This document shows, piece by piece, positions 37,532-50,565 of a stretch of DNA of 64,000 nt (its first letter is position 1; every line of letters begins with the position of its first letter). Origin of the DNA: Glandiceps talaboti. Its lineage: Eukaryota > Hemichordata > Enteropneusta > Spengelidae. Below the pieces are notes generated by a model, which saw only the letters and a program-made list of their open reading frames with translations, was not told the origin of the DNA and made no database searches. The stretch lies in assembly GCF_964340395.1 (NCBI RefSeq), contig NC_135561.1, forward strand, positions 21,597,486 to 21,661,485, read 5' to 3'. Made by a program: the position numbers and the translations under genes.

Positions 37532-38996
37532 AAATGAAAAGTCCAGTCAGACATATTTTTGTCTTTTATAGTACACTTGTATTTATTACTAACACCAACT
37601 GAAATGAAAAGTCCTGTCAAACTTATTTCTGCTGTTAGTACACTTGTATTTGTTACTGCTATCAACTTAAAGTGGCCATATGGATGAGAATTTGGTATTT
37701 ATTTTGGATTTTTATTTGATAAAACAGCTTCACTATGTTTTTCTATTTGAAAAAATAATGTGAAATAACATATATCAAGTCCATGTTCACAACTCAATAC
37801 ATTGCAAAAAGATGCAAAAAGTGTAGAAAGTTTGTTATTGTACGTACAATAACAAACATTTTACACATTGTTTGATGTTTTGCAGTTTATTTCAATCTTG
37901 ATTTGTGAACGTTGTTTCTTTTTCTCTCAATTCTTATTTAAAAAATCAGTACTCGTAAGTATGGAACAGCTGAGAAATAAATATGATTTGTTTGTCAATA
38001 CCCAACTTTACTCTAACATAGATGCATACAAACTGGCAAATGTGGCTAAGAAGATGTCTGTGGTACACTAAGGTGAGGCATTCTGGTAAACACACAAAGT
38101 TAGGACCTCAACCCCTTTTGAACCAATAGCCTTGGCATTGTTTTTGTATGGGTTGTAGAGTGTTTCTGAGAATGCCTCACTCTAGTGTACTACAGGTCTC
38201 TCTTCTCAGTCAGATTTGCCAAGTTTGACATTGACTCTTAGAGAGGGGAGTGATAAATGGATCAATCCTAATGAAGTAGACCAGACTGTGCATTAAACAA
38301 ACCAGTGTGATTTTATCATTAACAATGTCCCTAAAAGTTTCTTCTTATCTTAGCTGTGAATTTCCACTCAAATACATTGTACAAGATACCCCTTCTAAGT
38401 AACATCCACATCAAATAGCATGGCAAGTGATCACTTTACCCCATATCATTACTACATACACATATATGCCACCATGCATATTATGCTCAAATTACCACCG
38501 TTGACATAAAGCCAAACTGACTGACTGACAGACAGACAGTTAGACAAGTAGATAAATAAAATAAATTTTACAATAATTATATTGACTATACCGGTAGCCC
38601 CTGTTGCAGGTTTGATATGGTAGATAGCAAATATTCTGTCAACACAGCCTGTGAATTTGGTAATTCAAACTCTATATTTTTTATGCATACTATGATCGGA
38701 AGTTCATTAGTTGAATAAATCAATACATACATATATATGTTTGCATTTTGATTTGATTTGAATTTATTTGGATATAAAATAAAGTAAAAACATACATTTA
38801 AAAGTATTGCCAAGGATAACACAACAAAGCAATTAAAACTTATTTCCATTGTGGTCCTCGATTTCAAAAATTCAACATGTCGGTAGGCAAAGAACTCTGG
38901 TCATGTGATTGGAGCAAGATTAGTGAAAAATGGAAATGAAACATACAAACATTGAAATGACTCCTGAAAAACAATACAACTATTGTATATACATTA

Positions 38997-39625
38997 CTAA
39001 CTTTTACTGTTGGCAAGCATTTGAGACATTAAGTGGTTTTTGACTGATTTCTTAAATGTACTTTTACACTGAGAATGCCCTATGAGCAATGATAAACTGT
39101 TCCATACTGCAGTACCAGTGTACCTAAAAGTATGAGTGCCGCAGCCTTTAACTCTGGGAATCTTAAAGGTTGAAATGCTATTTCTCGTATTATAACTATT
39201 TCTGTATATATGTATTTGATTTCTCATGTACTGAGGCGCATAGCCATTATAGATGTTAAACATGTGATTTAATTTGAGTTGACTGACTCTCTGTTCGACT
39301 GGCAATAGTCCCACTTTATGAAATTCGTCCATCCCAATGTGAGTTCTGGGGGGGACATCTAATAGAAATCTAATAACCTTGTTTTGTGCCACCTGCAGCC
39401 GGGACTTAGATCGTTTAGTAAGACCCGAGTACCACGCCGAACAGGCGTAGTCGAAGTGACACTGAATCAACGTTGACACAAGAAGCTTTTTTGTTTCAAG
39501 ATTTAAACTCCTTGCATTTCTGTAGAGAAATTTTATTTTTTTCGAACATTTAGTGACGATAGCGTTTGCAATGATGTCACCCGACAAGGACTGATCTAAT
39601 GTAACTCCTAGGTATGTAACTTGCA
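38997..39625 (-). pseudogene. LINE reverse-transcriptase C-terminal fragment
   Basis: The minus frame contains YLGVTLDQSLSGD, RSLNLETKKLLVSTLIQCHF, DYACSAWYSGL and later FNIYNGYAPQYM. It closes with FKKSVKNHLMSQM. This is the thumb and C-terminal region of CR1/Jockey-type ORF2, downstream of the catalytic core. The fragment is cut at its 5' side by the CATG/CATA array at 39620-39725. It is open to its stop, so it is a relatively young but 5'-truncated copy. Confidence 0.85.
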
Positions 39626-39740
39626 TGCATGCATGTATGTATGTATGCATGTATGTATGTATGTATGTATGTATGTATGTACATGTATGTCTGTATGTAT
39701 GTATGTATGTATGTATGTATGTACATGTATATATGTACGT
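39622..39740. repeat. (ATGT)n microsatellite
   Basis: Catg and atgt units that abruptly replace the 5' part of the LINE fragment. Confidence 0.95.
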
Positions 39741-39921
39741 ACGTACTTATATGTCAATACCATCAAAATGAATGGATGAAGATAATGAGACATGGCTGAG
39801 CTTGAAGGCTGTGTGAAGAAAAGATCATTCACGCAACCAGTTACAAAGGCTATATTGACTAGATTAACAAATCAAAACAACTTGAAGTACTGATTGACAC
39901 ATACTTTGCATTTTAAAAGAT

Positions 39922-40120
39922 TTAGCCTTTAAGTAAGGCACCTGAAAAGTTCTTCAAAATATCATTGCGCTCTTTTGCCACTGCAAGAACTTCTGTTTGC
40001 AGTTTTTCAAGCTTGTCCATCTGTGTTTTTGATTTTCCGTAAAATTGGAAAACCAAGTTGGTGGGGTATTCCTTGAGGCTTTCTTCTTTTTGCGAGATGG
40101 TGCCTCCTCCCCTTTTCCCC
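39922..40120 (-). CDS. Myb/SANT-like gene, C-terminal coiled-coil exon
   Basis: The frame ending at 39922-39924 encodes SKTQMDKLEKLQTEVLAVAK, then ERNDILKNFSGALLKG and stop. The acceptor is not clear. A different frame over the same bases is also open (KKKKASRNTPPTWF) and may be chance. Confidence 0.5.
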
Positions 40121-42785
40121 TCACTTCAGTGCTGGTTTCTTCATCAACTTGTTTTTTGACTCTCACCATCTGGAATTCATAATTACAATTGATTACAAAT
40201 GACTGACATAACATCATCAAAGACACAATCCATGTATGACATGTGTAGAGCACATACTTCTATCACAACTGGGCAGATCTTAGAGTTAAAACCAAATGTC
40301 TCCAGTTAGCATTTTGAATGATACTGTATCCATAAAAGACTATTTCTGGGGTGTTATTCAATTGATACCATAACCATGATTATATTAAATGTTACATTTT
40401 AACTTATTGGGATAAATATGTTGGAGTTTGCAATTTTACATATTGGGTTTTTATGGTAACCATGTTTTTCTGATACCATCTGATTTGGCACCTTGAAAAA
40501 CATGACGAAAAGGAATTTATGTGACTATGACACATTCTTCATACTTAAAACACATCTTGGTTACTATGGCAACATCAACACCTGTTTGAATATATATATG
40601 TCATATATTTCATATCAGGCAAAACTTGATCAAACTCAATGTGATTTTAAATCTACTATACCTTGTGGTAAGGAAGACATGTTTTTTATTGGCTTGACAG
40701 CTGGATCGCCTGCAAGGAGTTCATCTATGAGATCAAAGTATTCCCATTTGTGTCTTCCTCTCCCAGTTTCTTCCTTTCCATCCAGGATAGGTTTATACCT
40801 ATAATAAATTGAGTGAATGAATTTACCTTTGTATTGTACCCACATTTTCAACTAGATCCCCAAAGTTTTCACAAGGTATCCATGGCACAATTGTTTTGTC
40901 AGTATTTTCTGAAGTTGCATTGTATGCATGATTTCAGATAGATTGAAACCCACTCATACTGACCAGCATATCTCCAATTCTGATTGAACCATCCATTACA
41001 ATACAAATGAGGGGTAGCTCGGACTCTTACACCACAGAGCAGTGAGTATAGCATCTAACAAGGACAACCTCAATACTATACACTTGAGTAAAAGTGTATC
41101 AGCCATTTTAATGCACTCAGTGCTCCAAAATTGACTTTCCACACATACAAGGACACCCTTTGTCATAAAAGCTTAGCATGTGGGTATTTGAGATTCACAC
41201 AATCCTTGTCATAAAGTTTAGCATTTGAGGATTTCTGAGGCAACAATGTTGTAAAATATACAAACTTATGGTCTATCAATTCACACTGACACAACTTTGA
41301 TGTCTTCTGTTTTAGAGTAAATTTTTGGCACAAACGTGGTGTGTTTCTCAAACAAGGATTGTGTGTCTCAAACTCCCAATTGCTAAGCTTTCATGACAAA
41401 GTGTAACATGTAGACCATCCAAACATATGTTCTGATGACATTCAAGATCAATTATGTTACATATCACACATGGAACTCTTTAAAAAAAAGCTTAAATACA
41501 AATATCTGGAATTAGAACAATAGTACTCACTGTGAGTCTAAACTATGGACAATTATTCAATTACTGTGCTATGAATTTGTAGAGATATTCTTGTATTTCA
41601 GGACAAACAGCTCCTTGGCCAGATATCTATAGTATTGACCTTTTTGGGTAGTACAAAACTGAACAGAAAATAGTGGTATATTTACTAGCATGTTTTACAA
41701 TTAAAACAGGACTCTTTTTGTGGTCTCAATGAGAAAAATGTGATAGGAAAACATTGCCAATACGGTTGTGGATCAAACAGTTGTATTGGGCAGGTGAAAA
41801 CAAATATGTACTGACACACAGATACATTTCAAAGTATAAATTTTCATACATCTTTCAGTTCAGATCTGTTTTTGGTAAAATAGTGTTGATGAAAATTTCA
41901 TACATTTGTATGTTTATACTTGTATACATTTGGAGATGACATTATTGTAAATAGTACCTGTATATCCACTTGTTCACATGTTTGTTCTGTAAATGAAGAA
42001 CCTGTAAGATAAAAACAAGATACATTGGGCTGGTGAAAACAAATATGTACTGACACACAGATACATTTCAAAGTATAAATTTTCATACATCTTTCAGTTC
42101 AGAAAAGTTTATGGTAAAAAAAGGTAGATTGAAGTGTGGATTAATTGTTACTGATTCAATTGCACTAAAACTGCATAAAGCTATTCCATTAATACAGTCT
42201 TAGCTTATTAGAAAGACTTGAAAGATTTCCCTTGAAGCGTTAAGAAACAAAGACATGTGAAATCTCTGACTGTATGGTTAGCTAGTACAGTAAATGAAAA
42301 ATGAAGACTTTCCACATGGGTAAAGACTATCAATGTCATAAACACAAGAACTGTACTTCCTATTTCCAATATGGCTGTTACTTCATAGCAGATAACTTCA
42401 CTTACTTTTCATATTCTCTTCTTTTGACCCGTGAAGTATTCTGAAAATTTCTGCTAAGGTTGCTTCATCTATTAAATAATTTTGTCATAGATATATATAA
42501 AGCATACATGTTAGTTGACTCTGAACAAAGGAAAAGTTCATGTCAATGAGTACAGCGAAAGTGATAGTACTATAGCACTGCTACACCAAAGACATTAAAA
42601 TTATGTATATCCAGTATGGCACAATACTTAAAACATTTAGGGACAATTGCAAAACATTTATGTATGATGTAAACCATGATGACAATTGTAAGTCACACCT
42701 ATACGGTCACTGAAACGTGTGCGTTAACACATTAAAATACTCATGGGAAACCAAGCACTGTATATCACATTAGAAATAAAAATTC

Positions 42786-42828
<43 letters not shown>

Positions 42829-44448
42829 CTTTATTTAAACTCGATTAATCAACTTATCAAGATCTTACTAGTAAATACAGAACCAGTTATCATTGAACAT
42901 TTGTATAGTCTGGATTAGAAGTGTGAAAATAAAGTTCGTCAACCACGTTGACACCAGACCCAGTCCCCAATGCCCCTTTAATGAAAAAAAAGTTTGTTTC
43001 TTGAGCTTGTGTGACATTGTGTGATCATCCCTTACATCAAGTGTGCTGAATGTGGCTTCAATACTGTTATGTAGGTAGGATTGGGATAAATATGACAACG
43101 AAGGTAAATTGTTTAAAATGACATTATCACATGGATGCTCAAATAATGTCATAAATTGTCAGCCATGTCTCAAGACTACAGCCAAGCTATGCTTTATTTG
43201 ACAAAACCATGGAAGTACCACTTCCATGACAAAATTAACAAGAACAATGTAACAATACTAATAATACATTTTACTTGAATTGGAGATGCAAGTTGTGATT
43301 GTGAAAAAGCAAACATAAGCATCAATCCATGGAGGTATCTCCCCTTATACCTCCATGATCAATCCAAAGGTTTAAGTTTTAATACTTGTAATGCATTATT
43401 TACACTTTTTCATATTCATTACCTTTGTAAATCACAGTTTTTTCGTAAGTTGTGTCATCCAGCCAAGCTTTTATCCTCTCTCCATGTATCTCTATATCTG
43501 CTTCTTGCAAATTAGACTTTATAATTCAAAGATAGAAACAAACCATTACCATGCAACTAGCTAGTTTGTTTGGGGTGGACCAGTTGATATCATGGGGGGG
43601 GGGGGAGGGGGGCTTGGAAGATTGGTGGAGAGTCATTTTTCCCACATGCTTGCTTGCTTGTGAATTTTTTTCTTCACCTGTGCTGGCAACTTTTTTTTTT
43701 CATTCCTTCTTTGAGATATCTGGAATTTGTACGCCTATGTTGAATACCTACTTTTGTTGCCACAATTTTCTGTTTGGTTTTCGCACAGGGTAATACAGAG
43801 AGTAAAAATATGCTGTTCTATCACACAGATTATATTTAGAAAATTACATATTTCATACATGTTTGATTTTCAATTAAATAAACATCATTGACAGTTTTTA
43901 TGCCATGGTATGATGACACACTGAAAATGCAAATCGGAAACTTGATTGCTGAGCTCAAACATTCAGACAGACCGGTCACTTTCTCCAGCTGGGGGTGGGG
44001 TGGGGGGTGGGGGGGTGGAATAGCGGGTAGTAAGTGGTTTTTTCCATTGGGCCGACAGAAGCCACTCATGCCCTTGCGCAACGTTTCATAGGATCTTGAC
44101 AGTAAGCTGTAGAGGGGAGAGCTTTGAGACTGGGATATGTCCACCTCTCGTGCAAGTGTGGGTGTGGGGAGGTTGAGGTTCTGGAAAACAAAGGAAAAGT
44201 TCATGTCAATGAGTACAGCGAAAGTGATAGTACTATAGCACTGCTACACCAAATACATTAAAATTATGTATATCCAGTATGGCACAATACTTAAAACATT
44301 TAGGGACAATTGCAAAACATTTATGTATGATGTAAACCATGATGACAATTGTAAGTCACACCTATACGGTCACTGAAACGTGTGCGTTAACACATTAAAA
44401 TACTCATGGGAAACCAAGCACTGTATATCACATTAGAAATAAAAATTC

Positions 44449-44485
<37 letters not shown>

Positions 44486-46137
44486 CTTTATTTAAACTCG
44501 ATTAATCAACTTATCAAGATCTTACTAGTAAATACAGAACCAGTTATCATTGAACATTTGTATAGTCTGGATTAGAAGTGTGAAAATAAAGTTCGTCAAT
44601 CACGTTGACACCAGACCCAGTCCCCAATGCCCCCTTAATGAAAAAAAAAAGTTTGTTTCTTGAGCTTGTGTGACATTGTGTGATCATCCCTTACATCAAG
44701 TGTGCTGAATGTGGCTTCAATACTGTTATGTAGGTAGGATTGGGATAAATATGACAACGAAGGTAAATTGTTTAAAATGACATTATCACATGGATGCTCA
44801 AATAATGTCATAAATTGTCAGCCATGTCTCAAGACTACAGCCAAGCTATGCTTTATTTGACAAAATCATGGAAGTACCACTTCCATGACAAAATTAACAA
44901 GAACAATGTAACAATACTAATAATACATTTTACTTGAATTGGAGATGCAAGTTGTGATTGTGAAAAAGCAAACATAAGCATCAATCCATGGAGGTATCTC
45001 CCCTTATACCTCCATGATCAATCCAAAGGTTTAAGTTTTAATACTTGTAATGCATTATTTACACTTTTTCATATTCATTACCTTTGTAAATCACAGTTTT
45101 TTCGTAAGTTGTGTCATCCAGCCAAGCTTTTATCCTCTCTCCATGTATCTCTATATCTGCTTCTTGCAAATTAGACTTTATAATTCAAAGATAGAAACAA
45201 ACCATTACCATGCAACTAGCTAGTTTGTTTGGGGTGGACCAGTTGATATCATGGGGGGGGGGGAGGGGGGCTTGGAAGATTGGTGGAGAGTCATTTTTCC
45301 CACATGCTTGCTTGCTTGTGAATTTTTTTCTTCACCTGTGCTGGCAACTTTTTTTTTTCATTCCTTCTTTGAGATATCTGGAATTTGTACGCCTATGTTG
45401 AATACCTACTTTTGTTGCCACAATTTTCTGTTTGGTTTTCGCACAGGGTAATACAGAGAGTAAAAATATGCTGTTCTATCACACAGATTATATTTAGAAA
45501 ATTACATATTTCATACATGTTTGATTTTCAATTAAATAAACATCATTGACAGTTTTTATGCCATGGTATGATGACACACTGAAAATGCAAATCGGAAACT
45601 TGATTGCTGAGCTCAAACATTCAGACAGACCGGTCACTTTCTCCAGCTGGGGGGGGGGGGTGGGGTGGGGGGTGGGGGGGTGGAATAGCGGGTAGTAAGT
45701 GTTTTTTTCCATTGGGCCGACAGAAGCCACTCATGCCCTTGCACAACGTTTCATAGGATCTTGACAGTAAGCTGTAGAGGGGAGAGCTTTGAGACTGGGA
45801 TATGTCCACCTCTCGTGCAAGTGTGGGTGTGGGGAGGTTGAGGTTCTGGGGGGTCAACCCTAACAAAACAAATGGGCCAACTGTCGTGTTTGGCAATTAT
45901 TTACATCACTTTACTGGCAGGCAACAATTACACACACATGGGCACGGAAGTGACATGCTAAATTTGTTGGGTGTATCCGACATTCTGTCAATTTATCCAT
46001 ACAAATTAAATATCAAAGATGACAATGAGTACGAACAAAGACATGGTATACAAAAACACCAACCAACACTAAATTTGTCTTCCATTTTATGAAAAATATG
46101 ACGCTACAGTTGGTATTAGTCTTACCTGTCCGCCATC
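39922..46137 (-). CDS. Myb/SANT-like (trihelix) DNA-binding protein gene
   Basis: Minus-strand exons 43516-43423, 42468-42406 and 42001-41958 chain in phase (1-1, then 1-0). Exon 40798-40662 starts in phase 2, so one small exon between it and 41958 is missing from my model. The last block, ending at the stop 39924-39922, carries a helix MDKLEKLQTEVLAVAKERND. The block TGRGRHKWEYFDLIDELLAG is the last-helix signature of Myb/SANT-like trihelix domains, and an (R/K)-E-R-N-D-I-L coil at the C-terminus is common in those proteins. The likely role is nuclear DNA binding. Harbinger elements carry such a protein as a transposase partner, and a broken Harbinger transposase lies convergently at 35.5-37.5 kb. 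Whether this is that partner or a host gene is undecided. A possible first exon (ATGGCGGACAG, 46137-46127) has not been joined to the rest. Confidence 0.55.
40662..40798 (-). CDS. Myb/SANT-like gene, trihelix exon
   Basis: 137 nt, phase 2 to 1. It encodes YKPILDGKEETGRGRHKWEY, then FDLIDELLAGDPAVKPI. The GRGR-KW-YFDL-DE-L pattern is a strong match to trihelix domains as I know them. Confidence 0.75.
41958..42001 (-). CDS. Myb/SANT-like gene, small exon
   Basis: 44 nt, phase 1 to 0, acceptor atcttacag, donor caggtacta. It encodes SFTEQTCEQVDIQ after a shared Ser codon. The segment 41784-41848 (gtgaaaacaaatatgtactg, gacacacagatacatttcaa) recurs at 42034-42100, a local duplication around this exon. 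Confidence 0.5.
42406..42468 (-). CDS. Myb/SANT-like gene, small exon
   Basis: 63 nt, phase 1 to 1, acceptor tttaatag, donor aaagtaagtg. It encodes DEATLAEIFRILHGSKEENM. It joins in frame to the exons on both sides. Confidence 0.55.
42787..43150 (-). mobile_element. LINE-like 3' tail ending in (TTA)n
   Basis: On the minus strand an AT-rich segment ends in gagtttaaataaagtttatt followed by (ATT)n, a common 3' end of CR1/L2-like elements. A short frame (42868-43152) has no clear domain. A second copy is in unit 2 (44446-44812). Related sequence is at 27619-27790. Confidence 0.45.
43423..43516 (-). CDS. Myb/SANT-like gene, exon in duplicated unit 1
   Basis: 94 nt ending in phase 1, acceptor tataaag, donor aaggtaatg. 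It encodes SNLQEADIEIHGERIKAWLD and then DTTYEKTVIYK. A copy is present at 45082-45175. Confidence 0.55.
44185..45849. repeat. 1.66-kb tandem duplication, unit 2
   Basis: Second copy. The G-run at 45649-45660 and the poly-A at 44641-44651 differ in length from unit 1. The unit contains the 94-nt exon, a LINE-tail-like segment and G-rich tracts. Confidence 0.95.
45082..45175 (-). CDS. Duplicate of the 94-nt exon (unit 2)
   Basis: Apparently identical to 43423-43516, including splice sites, because it lies in the tandem duplication. If both were spliced in, the exon ends would not keep frame unless other exons intervene. Probably only one is used. Confidence 0.5.
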
Positions 46138-46200
46138 TTGTGTTTTTCGCGAGTCACCTCACTCTTCCGTTTTCCTTCGTCCCAGGTCGCCCGCAAAAAA
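46100..46200. promoter_or_regulatory. Probable promoter with YY1-type motif
   Basis: Minus strand reads cacaagatggcggacag then gtaaga: an AAGATGGCGGC-like YY1 site that doubles as an ATG and a splice donor. It sits between the minus-strand Myb/SANT-like gene and the plus-strand zinc-finger gene. A bidirectional promoter is possible. Confidence 0.45.
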
Positions 46201-47489
46201 CTATGACAATTAGTCGTTCGGGAACAAAACGTTTCGAAAGTGTGGGCATTTTGACTACCGAACGTGCCCCTGTTTATTCATTTGGGGTCAAGAAGTACTC
46301 CTTAAGGTCAAATATTTTCACCCAGGAAAATGATGACATCCTAACTTTGTGTTAAGAAACTTTCCGTGAAGAAATTTATCTCATGATTTTCCTCACAGAT
46401 TCATACGTTTCCAGCACCCTGATTCAGAAACAACATGACTTTTTGCACAAAAATCGAACTGAGAATGAATGTCTGCACATGTGTATACATTCTGAAGCGT
46501 TGCTTCTGTCTCTATTAAAACTGTAGTGGTTGTAACTGGAATATGAATAGATTATCATTTTTCAGAAAACCACAATATATTCACTGAAAGTTGTTAAAAT
46601 ATCAATCATTAGGTTTTGTACATTTTAACAAGTGGTCGATATTATCCATGAGTGCAATCACTGTTGTGGTTGCTGATTTTTGGATGTCAGACTCAAAAAT
46701 GAATTTGATTTGATTTATCATATACATGTATACTATATACCTACAAAAAAATGTTTACCCACAGGTGATTCAGTGGTGGTCAGAGTGTACAATATTATGA
46801 GTCAGTTATCGTACCTCATAAAACATTTTCAAAAACATATTCCAGTTGCAGCTAGTGCTGCAGCCGGTTCAATAATTTGATGAATTCACTCACAAAAGAC
46901 AAAATTGATGTGTTGGTTTTGTAACAATTGTTTTTTTATTTAACAGGTATGTGTAGCTAACTATTAGATGATAGATGTCTACAAACAAGACGAGGATAAG
47001 GTTAAAGTTAAGCAAGAATATTTGGAAAACCCAAACCACAAGGACAGTGGGAGTGTATGTAATGTGGTACAGTCACTATACCATTCTGATGAACAAAGCT
47101 TGCTGAAAGATAAAGAACAGAGACAATACAGAGAAGAGCTGATGGAGAAGCAGGAAGATAAGAACAACCAAGGTTATGATGAAGAATGGAGCATAAACAT
47201 CAAACATGAATCAGTAAATGTATTTCATAATTATTATAAACCATGCCAAGTCAAGGTTGAACCAAAATCACATACTTTTGCAGAAAATATATTTTCCGTT
47301 GACACTGTGAAGGAGAATATGCAAATAAAGATAGAAGATGCCGAGATACCAGATGACCATGACATTGACACTGCACATAATTATTGGAAAGTTACAAATG
47401 AAGACTATCAAAATAATGAACATCATTATCATTTCCCAACTGAAACTAAAGAACTAATAACAGACACAGACTACATGTGTAACAACAAA

Positions 47490-47935
47490 ACTAAACAACT
47501 AACCACAGTGGAAGACCCAGACTATAACAAGGCAACTAAACAACTAACCACAGTGGAAGACCCAGACTATAACAAGGCAACTAAACAACTAACCACAGTG
47601 GGAGACCCAGACTATAACAAGAAGGCAACTAAACAACTAAACACAGTGGAAGACCCAGACTATAACAAGGCAACTAAACAACTAAACACAGTGGAAGACC
47701 CAGACTATAACAAGAAGGCAACTAAACAACTAGCCACAGTGGAAGACCCAGACTATAACAAGACAACTAAACAACCAATCCCAGTGGAAGACCCAGACTA
47801 TAACAAGGCAACTAAACAAGTAACCACAGTGGGAGACCCGGAGTATAACAAGGCAACTAAACAACTAACCACAGCAGAAGACCCAGACTACATGTATAGC
47901 AAGGCAACTAAAGAACTAGCCACAGTGGAAGACCC
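47490..47935 (+). repeat. 45/48-nt coding minisatellite
   Basis: Ten units of 45 or 48 nt (the latter with an extra AAG codon) inside the zinc-finger gene. They keep the reading frame. Confidence 0.95.
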
Positions 47936-48784
47936 AAATCATAGGATGACGAGAGGAGTTCATGGCTATTTTGTGGATGGTTGTGGAAATCCTTTTCCAA
48001 TAGGGATACAACAAGTGTCTTTCACATCAGCTGTGAAACCAAATGACAGTGGATATGATGCCAAGCAATACAACAGTAACTGTGCAATTACAGAAACTAC
48101 AGAGAGAAAGGATAATGAAAGATCATTTTTATGTAAAGAATGTGGTAAAGGGTTTCATCGAAGTGCCTATCTGAAGGAACACATGAGGATACACACAAAT
48201 GAGAGACCATATGTATGTAAAGAGTGTGGTAAGGGATTTAACCATAGTTGTTCTCTGGAAAGACACAAAAGGATACATACAAATGAGAGACCATTTCTAT
48301 GCAAAGAATGTGGGAAAACATTCAGTCAAAGTAGCCATCTGAAAGAACACATGCTGGCACATACAAATGAAAGAAAGTTTATATGTAAAGAGTGTGGCAG
48401 TTGTTTTAATCACAGGTGCAGTTTGAAAACACACATGAGGATCCATACAAATGAAAGACCATTTGTGTGTAAAGAATGTGGTAAAGGGTTTAATCGTGGG
48501 GACTATTTGACAGCACACATGAGGACACATACAAATGAAAGACTATTTGTTTGTAAAGAATGTGATAAACGGTTTAATCACAGAAGTTCTTTGAAAACTC
48601 ACATGAGGATACATACTTATGAAAGACCATATGTATGTAAAGAGTGCGGTAAACCTTTTAGTCAAAGTGGACATCTGACAGAACACATAAGGATACATAA
48701 AAATGAAAGAAATTTTGTATGTGGAGAGTCTGGTAATGGGTTTAATCACGGCAAATGTCTGAAAACACACAGGAAGATCCATAC

Positions 48785-49160
<376 letters not shown>

Positions 49161-49799
49161 CACACACACACACGTGCGCACGCACACACACAAACATGTA
49201 AAGAAGACTAAATTACAGCAATGATCTGAAAAGGTATGGTGTGGTATGCATCTTGAGAAAGACTTCAATGACATCAGTAATTTGAAAAGACACCAGGATC
49301 CATACCAATGAAGGACACAATATATACGTAGAAAGTTAAATATTATTTGATTTAATAACAGATCTAGAGGATTAACATGACGCTACTGCTGGTACTTAAA
49401 ATAAGACACCAAAAATTCTCAAACAATTTAGTTTCCATGACTTTATACATACAAATGTAGCAATGTACAAATGTAACACATTGTACTCATTACATAAAGT
49501 AATATTAATTGATCAAATTATAGGATTAGATATTTAGATTGACTATATGTAGTACAAGATGTGGACATATTTACTGAATGCACTGAATGTATTTTACTTT
49601 GTACAATAAATTATTGTTATTATATTATAATTGATATTATTATCATTTTTGATTCATGGACAGATGGGCATGCATTGTTTCTGTAGACCCCCTTCAGATC
49701 CAAATTCAAACAATCCTATTACATTTCTAACCATGGTTCAGCATATGAAACCATTCAGAATTTACACAAGCACATTTCATTATGAGTATAACTAAACTG

Positions 49800-50565
49800 A
49801 GGTTCAGAAGTATTACAGGTTTGGAGTGTGTGTGCATGTGTATAATCAGTATGTGAGATGATTGTGAATGTGTGTAATTCTACAGGATGGAGATTGTTTT
49901 TGTGTAAGGTTCAGTAGTGCTACAGGTATGGATGTGTAGATGTGCACGATTCAGTAGTGCTACAGGTATGGATGTGTGTTTATGTAAGGTTCAGTAGTGC
50001 TACAGGTGTGAATGTGTATATGTGTAAGGTTCACTAGTGCTACAGGTGTGGATGTGTGCATGTGTAAGGTTCAGTAGTGCTACACGTATGGATATGTAAA
50101 GTTCAGTAGTGTTACAGGTACATGTGTATGTGTATGGATGTGTGTATGTGTAAGGTGCAGTAGTGCTACAGGTATGGATGTGTAAAGTTCAGTAGTGCTA
50201 CAGGTGTGGATGTGTGTATGTGTAAAGTTCAGTAGTGCTACAGGTGTGAATGTGTGTATGTGTAAAGTTCAGTAGTGCTACAGGTGTGGATGTGTGTATG
50301 TGTAAAGTTCAGTAGTGCTACAGGTGTGGATGTGTGTATGTGTAAGGTTCAGTAGTGCTACAGGTACATGTGTATGGATGTGTGTACATGTATGTGTAAG
50401 GTGCAGTAGTCCAACAGGTGTGGATGTGTAAAGTTCAGTAGTGCTACTGCAGGTGTGTATGTGTAAGGTTCAGTAGTGCTACGGGTGTGGATGTTTGTAT
50501 GTATTATGTTCAGTAGTGCTACAGGTGTGGATGTTTGTATGTATAAGGTTCAGTAGTGCTATTAG
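49800..50565. repeat. ~40-bp degenerate minisatellite
   Basis: About 18 units of the type gttcagtagtgctacaggtg plus tggatgtgtgtatgtgtaag, with variable length. It lies about 650 bp past the zinc-finger remnants. Confidence 0.9.

Larger units (their letters stand above)
42522..44184. repeat. 1.66-kb tandem duplication, unit 1
   Basis: Begins at aacaaaggaaaagttcatgt and ends at gtggggaggttgaggttctg. It repeats as 44185-45849 with an offset of about 1663 bp. Differences are few, mainly lengths of A, G and TAA runs, so the event is recent or the copies are homogenised. Confidence 0.95.

Noticed and set aside
43551-45730. Paired G-rich open frames in the duplicated units
   Set aside because: Both are in the tandem duplication, change with homopolymer length, and encode low-complexity Gly or Pro runs. 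No domain is visible.
48297-48782. Minus-strand frames over the zinc fingers
   Set aside because: They are antisense shadows of the finger array.
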